From contig CAVZWN010000005.1 in assembly GCA_963779055.1 (NCBI GenBank), forward strand, positions 310,001-374,000: 64,000 bases of DNA, given 5' to 3'. The position numbers and the translations under genes are program-made. The DNA comes from Sulfurimicrobium sp963779055 (GTDB lineage Bacteria; Pseudomonadota; Gammaproteobacteria; Burkholderiales; Sulfuricellaceae). The notes under the pieces are model-generated. The model was not told where the DNA came from and made no database searches. It was given only the letters and a program-made list of their open reading frames with translations. This document shows, piece after piece, positions 34,249-41,426 of this stretch. Position 1 is the stretch's first letter. The number at the start of each line of letters is the position of its first letter.

Positions 34249-35020
34249 AGCCAGCAGCGCAAGCGCCCCAAAAAGACTCCTTGTCCATCTGGTGATGATG
34301 ACAACAGCCATTCTGCTTATATCCTTCTCCGGCTGGCTGGTCTATCTGACCTATTTCAAGGGTATGCACCGCACCGAGGAAACCTTGGCCAAAAAGGCCG
34401 TCGCGCGCCCGGACATGATTTATGAACCATTTCACGGCATCGATGACTCCATCCTCGCCGGGAGCAAATCAAAATCGTGGTGCCTGAAGTGCCATGAAGA
34501 TTTATCCCACTCGAAATCCCCTGAAGTACGAGGGATGCTTAACGCCCACTCATTCTTCATGGCTTGCGAAGTTTGCCACATCGCCCCCAGAGAAGGAGAG
34601 CGCTTCGAATATAAGTGGATACAGCGCGGCACCAGCACCCCGCTTACCAGCCTGAAAGGACAATCAGGCGATTACGGCGGAACAATTATTCCTTTCAAAG
34701 TTGAAAAAGGAATTGCCAGACGTCTGGATGAGAACCAGGAAGCGCTGCAACTCCTGGATGAAACGGCAGCCAAGGATAGCGACGACGATCTACAACAACG
34801 CAGAATGCGGCTTAACACTGACATTCACAAGGAATTCTCACCGAAGCCCATTTTTTGCGACGAGTGCCACAGGGAAAACGGACCACTTGATTTCGAGCAA
34901 CTCATGTATTCGCCACAGGTGGCACAACGCCTGACGTTCGGAGAAGGCGCAAACATTATCAAGCAGTACAAGGAATTCTATCTACCCTCACTCATGCGCA
35001 ACGCCCGGAGAGAGCGTTAA
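34235..35020 (+). CDS. Membrane-anchored triheme cytochrome c, module 3
   Basis: A 261-residue protein with one N-terminal membrane helix (about 16-38, LVHLVMMTTAILLISFSGWL) and three heme sites: CLKCH, CEVCH and CDECH. The C-terminal ANIIKQYKEFYLPSLMRN matches the conserved tail of the module 1 and 2 triheme proteins. AAGGGGAG precedes the ATG. Overlap with the cytochrome b gene implies coupled translation. It is the shortest of the three paralogues. Confidence 0.88.
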   Translation: MVMHKASSASAPKRLLVHLVMMTTAILLISFSGWLVYLTYFKGMHRTEETLAKKAVARPDMIYEPFHGIDDSILAGSKSKSWCLKCHEDLSHSKSPEVRGMLNAHSFFMACEVCHIAPREGERFEYKWIQRGTSTPLTSLKGQSGDYGGTIIPFKVEKGIARRLDENQEALQLLDETAAKDSDDDLQQRRMRLNTDIHKEFSPKPIFCDECHRENGPLDFEQLMYSPQVAQRLTFGEGANIIKQYKEFYLPSLMRNARRER

Positions 35021-35044
35021 TCCGGTCGTTTTGCCGGTTCTCTG

Positions 35045-35145
35045 ATGCGGCCATTTAATGTTTGACGCAGGTCGGGCTTTCCCCCGGTCAGGACGCACGG
35101 GGGGGAGGAAGAGCCCGAAAATCGGACTGAAGTCCAGCCTACAAG
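35045..35145. repeat. Extended REP-like repeat
   Basis: Two palindromic arms (GTCGGGCTTTCCCCCGGTC and ATCGGACTGAAGTCCAGCCT) preceded by ATGCGGCCATTTAATGTTTG. The same lead-in precedes the copies at 41.3 and 44.7 kb. It lies between the convergent ends of module 3 and the barrel operon. Confidence 0.7.
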
Positions 35146-35195
35146 TTCAAAAATCAAATAGCCGTATCAACAACCCTTGGAGCGGTTCACATCCA

Positions 35196-36224
35196 TCACT
35201 TGTTGTGACAGGAATAGCAGATCGGCTGCCCGCCTGTTCTACGCAGGCGTTTGTAGCCATCGCCCCCGCGATCTGCGCGCGCATTATGTTGCACCCCCCG
35301 CTCATGCGGATTATGGCAGGTAGCGCAGAAAATCTGTCCGCTCGAAGGATCAAGCGGAAGCACAACATCCATTTTCACCTCAGTCTCCTTGAGACGTTTC
35401 AGTATTTCCTCAGGCGGCTTGACCAGATGATTCGGCCCAGCACGCGTTGAATTTGGCGCAAAGGTGGCCCACCCCCCGCCGGGGTGAGGACGCCAGGGAT
35501 GGCAACCAGTACATAGCTTGGTCAAATCATCTGTCACGTTGAAGCTTACATCATCGATGCTTTTAGCTGCACGCCGGTTGGGTGTCACACTGTGACACAC
35601 CAGGCAGCGCTGGGTATTCAGCTCTCCCTTGTCACTGATCTGGTCATGCGGGTTGAGGCGCTCGTAGTGCGTTGGATTGTGGCAGTTGAAGCAAAGATCT
35701 GTGCGTTCCTTGTAGGGTCCGCCGCGAAAAAATCTCGGGTTGAGTCCCTTTTCCTCGAAGCGATTCTTGGTGCACTGCATCGGCAGATCATGGCAAGCGA
35801 TACATGTCAGCACACCGCCGCCACGCTTGACTGCCTGCCGGAAATCATCCGGCATCCGGTCGTGCTTCTCGGCAGAAGGCTCCATGCCCACCGCATGAAT
35901 GTAGTTGTGAACAGAAACCGTGTCATGACAGTTATTGCACAGGGCATTGATATCCTTTGTGCGCAACTTCGCGTCTTTTCCCTGTGGCGCACCCTGATGG
36001 CAGGCCGGACATCCATTGCCGTTTTCGCTCCAGTGAGGATCAGGTATCTGCTCCGCGCTAATTTTTCCCTGGCGCAACAATTGCTGAATCTCATCCGCTC
36101 TTTCAAACAGGCTTTTATCGTCCCATGTTTTCTTGGGCTTCAAATTTTCCTGTGGCGCGGCATTCAGAGTGCATGAGAACAGCAGCATCAAGCAAGACAA
36201 CCACCACCGCATTGCTACTGCCAT
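35196..36224 (-). CDS. Octaheme cytochrome c of the barrel operon
   Basis: A 342-residue exported protein (signal MAVAMRWWLSCLMLLFSCTL, cleavage near NAA) with eight regular heme sites: CPACH, CNNCH, CIACH, CFNCH, CLVCH, CTGCH, CATCH and CYSCH. There is no C-terminal helix, so it is soluble in the periplasm, unlike the module octahemes; the spacing of sites also differs. It ends right after the last heme site. Its start overlaps the end of the PQQ-propeller gene by ten bases. As last gene of the operon with the outer-membrane barrel, it could be the periplasmic partner of the conduit, comparable in place but not in sequence to MtrA. Confidence 0.88.
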   Translation of the reverse strand: MAVAMRWWLSCLMLLFSCTLNAAPQENLKPKKTWDDKSLFERADEIQQLLRQGKISAEQIPDPHWSENGNGCPACHQGAPQGKDAKLRTKDINALCNNCHDTVSVHNYIHAVGMEPSAEKHDRMPDDFRQAVKRGGGVLTCIACHDLPMQCTKNRFEEKGLNPRFFRGGPYKERTDLCFNCHNPTHYERLNPHDQISDKGELNTQRCLVCHSVTPNRRAAKSIDDVSFNVTDDLTKLCTGCHPWRPHPGGGWATFAPNSTRAGPNHLVKPPEEILKRLKETEVKMDVVLPLDPSSGQIFCATCHNPHERGVQHNARADRGGDGYKRLRRTGGQPICYSCHNK

Positions 36225-37333
36225 GCGCTCACCACCCCCTCCTGCGTCGTCACCAACACGCCACCATCGCTGATTGCCGGACCGCCGAAAACGCCACTAC
36301 TCAGTTTCTGTTCCCATGCCACCCGCCGTCGTTCCAGATCGACTCCGACCAGTTTTCCATCCAAAGTAGCCACAACACCGATATGGTTGCGCCCGACACT
36401 GGGTGAGTGACGAACCTCTCCGCCCATGGGCATCTGCCATACAACCCGGCCATCATCCCTGTTCAAACCATATAACACTCCGCTACGGCTGCATACATAC
36501 AGCATGTTTCCGACCAGTGCCGGTGTTCCTTGCGGCCAGTCATCCAGTTCCGTGCGCCACAGAATTTTTCCATCATCAGCCTGAAGCGCATAAACATAAC
36601 GGTCATAAGATCCCTGATACACCTTGCCATCAGCCACTGCTGGGGCACCATAGAGCGATGAACCCAATTCTGCCTGCCAGACTGGCATCCCTGTTTCACC
36701 AAGAATTGCATGCAAAAAGCCATTTTTTGCGCCTACATACACCTGTGCCTTGTCTGCTGCCGGCGCTGCATAAATACCTCCGTATTTGTAATCCTTGGCA
36801 CGATAACGCCAGAGCTCCTTGCCGGTTTTTGCATCCAGTGCATAAAGAAACTGATCCACGCTGCCCAGGAATATTCTGCCATCCCGCGCTACCGGTGAGG
36901 CGACAATCCCGCCGCCCACATTCTTGACCTGCCAGCGCTTTTTTCCGTCGTAGGCAGACAAGGCCGTCACCTCTCCATTTTTGGCGGCGACGACAACCAT
37001 GCCGTCCACAAGCACAGGTTCTGCAAGAATCGCCCCTCCTGCCTCAAAACGCCACAAAACTCGCCCATTCTTCTCATTCAGCGCGCTCAGCCGCCGGTCA
37101 CTGCTGGCGATATACACCATGCCGGCATCAGCAACCGGGCCGGCAAAAACCTTGCTGCCCGTTGCAACTTCCCACTGCCGTGCAATGGTTTTTGCAGGCA
37201 AGGCGTCCGAGCTCAGGTGCGCATGCTCCGGTCCACCACCCAGCATCGTCCAGCCGGCCGCCTGCACAGGCGCCTGGCTCGCGACAAGCCCCAGAACAAA
37301 GGCTGCGCGCAATAAATTACAGGCGGAAACCAT
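36215..37333 (-). CDS. PQQ-type beta-propeller protein (BamB-like fold)
   Basis: A 372-residue exported protein (signal MVSACNLLRAAFVLGLVASQ, cleavage near VQA). About seven blades carry the tryptophan-docking pattern of PQQ-like repeats, for example ALDAKTGKELWRYRAKD and YALQADDGKILWRTELDD. It resembles BamB and quinoprotein dehydrogenase propellers, but I see no catalytic residues of an alcohol dehydrogenase. It overlaps both the barrel gene (17 bases) and the octaheme gene (10 bases). A scaffold or assembly role for the barrel, similar to BamB, is plausible. Confidence 0.85.
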   Translation of the reverse strand: MVSACNLLRAAFVLGLVASQAPVQAAGWTMLGGGPEHAHLSSDALPAKTIARQWEVATGSKVFAGPVADAGMVYIASSDRRLSALNEKNGRVLWRFEAGGAILAEPVLVDGMVVVAAKNGEVTALSAYDGKKRWQVKNVGGGIVASPVARDGRIFLGSVDQFLYALDAKTGKELWRYRAKDYKYGGIYAAPAADKAQVYVGAKNGFLHAILGETGMPVWQAELGSSLYGAPAVADGKVYQGSYDRYVYALQADDGKILWRTELDDWPQGTPALVGNMLYVCSRSGVLYGLNRDDGRVVWQMPMGGEVRHSPSVGRNHIGVVATLDGKLVGVDLERRRVAWEQKLSSGVFGGPAISDGGVLVTTQEGVVSAWQ

Positions 37334-39119
37334 AATCCCGCCTCAGCATCAGAATAAGCGACTGTTCCCTGAACGGCATGTACTCCTGCTTTGCATCCCG
37401 GAGCCGGTAGCGGAGGCTTGCCTGCCATTTTCCGATGCGGTAATTCAGGTCCGATTCGAGTGTCAGTTTTTGCCCGGATATATAAGCTGTCCCCTCGATC
37501 TGTTCCGCGCGCGCCAGCGCTGTCCAGTGCAGGGCGCTGCGGAGCCGCATGATTGCGCGAGCCTGGGCATAGCGGGTATCAAGAGCAACATTCTGGCTTG
37601 TACCGCTGGTAATTCCGGCAGAAAACATCACGCTATCCGCCTCGGAAAAACGGTGCAGCCACCCGAGATCCAGACGAGCACTCTGCGAGTCCAGGCTGTA
37701 GTAATAATAGTCGAGGTTGCTGGCATCAAAAGTACCGACCACGTACTCCTGCTGGTAGCGACGGTATTCAGCAGTCCCCTGCAGCATGTCTTTTTGTGTC
37801 AGCATGCTGGTCACACTGTAGCGGATATTGGATTCACTGCCTTTGGGTTCGCCCATGGTCTGGCTCACACGCAGTTGCAAGGCATCGGAAAATAACGGCG
37901 AATTTATGCGGGAATATCCCAGAGTGCCAGTGTGAGTGGTGTTATTTAGTTGAGGCTGGCCGGATGTCGCGCTGGAATCGGTCTGAGTCATTGCTAGAGT
38001 ATAGCCGCCATTAACCAGATAATTCCCCAGAATATTGGAATACATGACAGCCCCGCTACCGGTGACAGTGGAAGTGTCCTGATTCTGGTTGATACCGCTC
38101 AAACTGGTGGTGGATGCCTCCGTGCTGGAGCCGCTCAAACCCAGCATCCCGGTCACTTGCCAGCGTGGGCTGAGGCGATAGTTAACTCCACCTGAAAAAT
38201 TGTGGGAAGTGCTATTCGCCCCCCCGGTATCGTTCATGCCCAGACCAATACTGTAAAAATGGCGCAGGTTCTCCGTTTGCTGCATGGTGAGCATGCTATT
38301 GAAGCCCAGAAATTTTGACTCCATTACTTGCAGGCCTAACCCTGAATATCCCCACTGATCGCTACGATTATAATAGGTCAGATTGGCTGTCAGGTTCGTC
38401 TTATCGCCAAAAAGGGTACGGTCGTTGAGGTAGAAATAATCCTGGCGCTGACTGCCTCCATACACTTGCTCATCCCAGGCCGTATGCCGATAACCGTAGG
38501 TAATATCAGACTCACCCCACTGCTTGGGCAGCAATTTCTGGCTCGCATCCATCCCTAACGACAAATTCTGATCCGAGCGCGAGACCAGCGAACTGTCCGA
38601 TTTCGAACTGGCCCGGTCGATATAAAAACTACTCCGCCCCAGCCAGCGATTTTCCAGACCCCATCGCGCCCCCATGCTATCTGTGGTGAGTTCATAGGAT
38701 GGACTCCAGAAATCAGACATGGTGCTCTGTGTCCGGTTAGCGTAAACCGTCAGAGGGTACGGCTTGTTTGCAAACCAGGTAGTATTGATACGGTAGCCAA
38801 GCATGTTGTAACTGCCATTACCACCCGTATCATTCTCGCTGGTCTGAACACTTTCATTTTGCAGGGTCACCCCCGCATCGAATACCGCAAAGCGCGGGTC
38901 CCAGATAAACCCGCGGCCATTCAGGTCAAAACGGGTACGAAACCGTGTGCGGTCTCGTGTTCCATATTCGGATTCATATTGGTAATCCTCCGCTTCCACA
39001 CCTACCGATCCGTAGAAGGTCAGCTTGCCTGAACTTCCCGTAGGTTCCATCTTTTCCAGAGCCATGGCCGGGCCAGGAAAAAGGGCCAGAAGCGCTGCTA
39101 TCGCGCTACTGGCCCTCAT
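37317..39119 (-). CDS. Large outer-membrane beta-barrel protein (putative conduit porin)
   Basis: A 600-residue protein with a signal peptide (MRASSAIAALLALFPGPAMA) and a body of alternating, aromatic-rich beta strands separated by Asn/Ser/Thr-rich loops, ending in RRDYGFRL, close to an outer-membrane C-terminal signal. I estimate more than 20 strands. It resembles MtrB/PCC-type conduit barrels in size and context but lacks the N-terminal CXXC seen in many MtrB proteins; the identification rests on context. The ATG at 39119 was preferred over a TTG 12 codons upstream. It sits between a tetraheme cytochrome and a PQQ propeller in a five-gene operon. Confidence 0.8.
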   Translation of the reverse strand: MRASSAIAALLALFPGPAMALEKMEPTGSSGKLTFYGSVGVEAEDYQYESEYGTRDRTRFRTRFDLNGRGFIWDPRFAVFDAGVTLQNESVQTSENDTGGNGSYNMLGYRINTTWFANKPYPLTVYANRTQSTMSDFWSPSYELTTDSMGARWGLENRWLGRSSFYIDRASSKSDSSLVSRSDQNLSLGMDASQKLLPKQWGESDITYGYRHTAWDEQVYGGSQRQDYFYLNDRTLFGDKTNLTANLTYYNRSDQWGYSGLGLQVMESKFLGFNSMLTMQQTENLRHFYSIGLGMNDTGGANSTSHNFSGGVNYRLSPRWQVTGMLGLSGSSTEASTTSLSGINQNQDTSTVTGSGAVMYSNILGNYLVNGGYTLAMTQTDSSATSGQPQLNNTTHTGTLGYSRINSPLFSDALQLRVSQTMGEPKGSESNIRYSVTSMLTQKDMLQGTAEYRRYQQEYVVGTFDASNLDYYYYSLDSQSARLDLGWLHRFSEADSVMFSAGITSGTSQNVALDTRYAQARAIMRLRSALHWTALARAEQIEGTAYISGQKLTLESDLNYRIGKWQASLRYRLRDAKQEYMPFREQSLILMLRRDYGFRL

Positions 39120-39158
39120 GAAGCCACTTCGGCCATCCTCTTTAGTCACGCTCAAGCG

Positions 39159-39854
39159 TTACTTGATATGACAGGTGGTGCACAAAGCGCTTCCAGCCAT
39201 TGTCACACGCAGGAAAGTAGCCTGGGCGCTAGTATGCGGATCATGACAGGAAGCGCACTGCACCGTGCTACTGGCAAAAAGCTTGACTCCGGTCAGGGTG
39301 GCCGGGTTATTCAGGCCGGGAATCCCGCCATTCCTCGTTGTGTCGGCAGTAACAAGAGCGGCGTCATAAGTCATATTGACCGGGTGATCGTTGGTCAGAT
39401 CCGACCCGAGGTTGGCCGACCCGGTAAGCGTGGTCACGCCGCCAGCCATGGCAATGCTTGTGCTTGGATTGGGGTAATTCAGCAAGGAGTTGAGTGCAAT
39501 CGTGCCATCATGGCAGGACAGGCACAGGTTAGTTGTCGTAGCCCCACCAGCAACCTCGGCAGGTGTTGAGTCAAGCGAGTTGGTATTGGAATAAACACCA
39601 TATGCTGCAACAGATGAAAGCGTCCGGTTCCACAATGGCGTGTTAGCCGTTGTATTCGCACCGTGGGGCGTATGGCAGAAAACGCAGATTTCCGTCGTGT
39701 CGCCGGCGGCTGCCTTGAAAGTTCCCGTGCCGCTGGTGGACAGGTTATGCTTGGTTGTCGCTATTCCTGCCAGCGCGCTGCCCCCGGCCATCATACCTGC
39801 CAGCAGGAGCAAGCCCCCCGCCAGCCAGCTTTTATTTCGAATTTGATTTTTCAT
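39159..39854 (-). CDS. Tetraheme cytochrome c (doubled CXXCH type)
   Basis: A 231-residue exported protein (signal ending near SALA) with four heme sites: CVFCHTPHG, CLSCHDGTIAL, CASCHDPHT and CTTCH. The sequence from IATTKHNLSTSGTG onward is a clear paralogue of the first 240 residues of the 11-heme protein at 17.0-18.9 kb (ISTTKHNLSVSG, CVFCHTPHN, CLSCHDGTVAL). It ends three bases ahead of the barrel reading, so the two are cotranscribed. It could be an extracellular or periplasmic partner of the barrel. Confidence 0.9.
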   Translation of the reverse strand: MKNQIRNKSWLAGGLLLLAGMMAGGSALAGIATTKHNLSTSGTGTFKAAAGDTTEICVFCHTPHGANTTANTPLWNRTLSSVAAYGVYSNTNSLDSTPAEVAGGATTTNLCLSCHDGTIALNSLLNYPNPSTSIAMAGGVTTLTGSANLGSDLTNDHPVNMTYDAALVTADTTRNGGIPGLNNPATLTGVKLFASSTVQCASCHDPHTSAQATFLRVTMAGSALCTTCHIK

Positions 39855-39994
39855 GACATTTACTCCTCCAGAGTATTTTTACACCGGCATTGTTGCTGCC
39901 TATGCCGCTTATTTTTCCATTTAACAACGGATCAACGGAGTTCATCCGTTTTGTACCCGCCAACCTCTACTAAAAAATACACTCCACTTCAATT

Positions 39995-41032
39995 TTATTT
40001 TCCACTCACAGCCCCCTTCTCCTTAAGATACTGAAATATCTGGACTCTTTCGTTGATTGAGTCCACCACATAAATTCTGTCAGAACCATCAATGAACAAG
40101 CCTGCGGGCAGCCAGAACATGCCCGGCTCATTCCCAAGCCGTCCGACAAAAAGAAGAATCTTCTTGTCGCGACTGAAAATCTGGAAATTATTGAAAGCCG
40201 CATCAACTACATACACATTATTTTCGGAATCTACCGCAATACCTTTAGGGCGGCTGAAGCTGCCGTAGGAATCGCCCAACTGTCCGAATGTGCCGATAAA
40301 TTTCCCTTCCTGGTCAAACTCCTGAATGCGGAAATTGCCGCTATCTGTCACCAGCAGATTGCCATCACGGTCCACTGCCAGATTGATCGGGTAATTAAAC
40401 TGCCCCGGCTCCGAACCTCTTTCCCCAAAGGTAAAAAGGTGTTTTCCGGTCATGTCGTACACCACCACCTGATGCTTGACAGTATCTGTTACATACAGCC
40501 GGTTTCGCGCCTCATCCAGGGCCAGGCCGGTGGGGCGGCCAATATCTTCTTTTTTCCCAAGAACCATCAGTGTCTTGCCCTCCGGGCTCAACACCAGCAC
40601 TTCCTTGCGCAAAGAGTCACTGACAAAAATTCGCCCCTGGCTATCTATGCGAATTTCCAGCGGGTTATAAATGGCGCCGTGGGCATCCGTTTTGAATGGC
40701 CTAACCTCTTTCTTCTCCAGGTCGAACACCATGATGGCACGCAGCATAGTGTCGGTAACATAGATCAGCTTGCCATCGGCTGATGCGGTCACACCGTAGG
40801 GCTTCTGCAGCGCCAGCCCGGCCTTCTCCTCGCCCAGCAATGCCGCCTTAAAGTCATCCCTCGTCCCCAGATCATCCTGGCCATGATATTCGGCGACAAA
40901 ACGGATGCGAGGCTGCTCCGGCGGCATAGGCCACGCCAGATCCCCGTAATCTTTTTTCTTTGGCAATTCTGTCGCACAGCCAAAAAGGCCGGCCAGGGCA
41001 ACACCCAGGCAAGCCAGTATCAACGTGCGCAT
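39995..41032 (-). CDS. NHL-repeat beta-propeller lipoprotein, copy 3
   Basis: A 345-residue predicted lipoprotein: signal MRTLILACLGVALAGLFGC with the lipobox cysteine at residue 19, a lead DLAWPMPPEQPRIRFVAEYH shared with copy 1, then about six NHL blades (for example GIAVDSENNVYVVDAAFNNF). No heme sites. It is the first gene of the barrel operon. A lipid anchor would place it at the inner or outer membrane near the barrel. An ATG 12 codons upstream is a possible alternative start. Confidence 0.85.
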   Translation of the reverse strand: MRTLILACLGVALAGLFGCATELPKKKDYGDLAWPMPPEQPRIRFVAEYHGQDDLGTRDDFKAALLGEEKAGLALQKPYGVTASADGKLIYVTDTMLRAIMVFDLEKKEVRPFKTDAHGAIYNPLEIRIDSQGRIFVSDSLRKEVLVLSPEGKTLMVLGKKEDIGRPTGLALDEARNRLYVTDTVKHQVVVYDMTGKHLFTFGERGSEPGQFNYPINLAVDRDGNLLVTDSGNFRIQEFDQEGKFIGTFGQLGDSYGSFSRPKGIAVDSENNVYVVDAAFNNFQIFSRDKKILLFVGRLGNEPGMFWLPAGLFIDGSDRIYVVDSINERVQIFQYLKEKGAVSGK

Positions 41033-41317
41033 CCATCCATTCCAACAAGGTTTCAACACAACCCCCATTCACCGCAAAAGTCTTCTATGACCCATGCATA
41101 TTATGTCTTTATGCAAGGATAAATATTTTTAATAGGATATTCCAAGATCGCTTTATCTGCAATACCTCTGTAATAAAAATGTATATTTTCTGCAGGCACG
41201 AACATGACCAGCCGATCACTACATGTAATTATGCACAACCGGAAAGTGGTTATTCAATAGGACAGAGGGAGTACTCATTTAGGGCGAAATCTGGGACAGG
41301 CTTTTTATTGATGTGTA
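41033..41317. other. AT-rich intergenic region upstream of the barrel operon
   Basis: No gene is seen. The stretch is noticeably more AT-rich than its surroundings and should contain the promoter of the barrel operon, transcribed leftward. No clear regulatory palindrome was identified. Confidence 0.5.
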
Positions 41318-41425
41318 ATGCGGCCATTTGATATTTGAACTGAAGGTCGGGCCTCAGCCCGAAATGTCGGGTTAAAACCCGACCTACAATTGAAATAAAT
41401 TCTGGCCGGGGGAAAGCCCGGCCAG
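41318..41425. repeat. Extended REP-like repeat, three palindromes
   Basis: After the lead ATGCGGCCATTTGATATTTG come three hairpins: GGTCGGGCCTCAGCCCGA, GTCGGGTTAAAACCCGAC and CTGGCCGGGGGAAAGCCCGG. It abuts the 3' end of the penicillin-binding protein gene and may also act as its terminator. Confidence 0.75.
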
Positions 41426-41426
41426 A

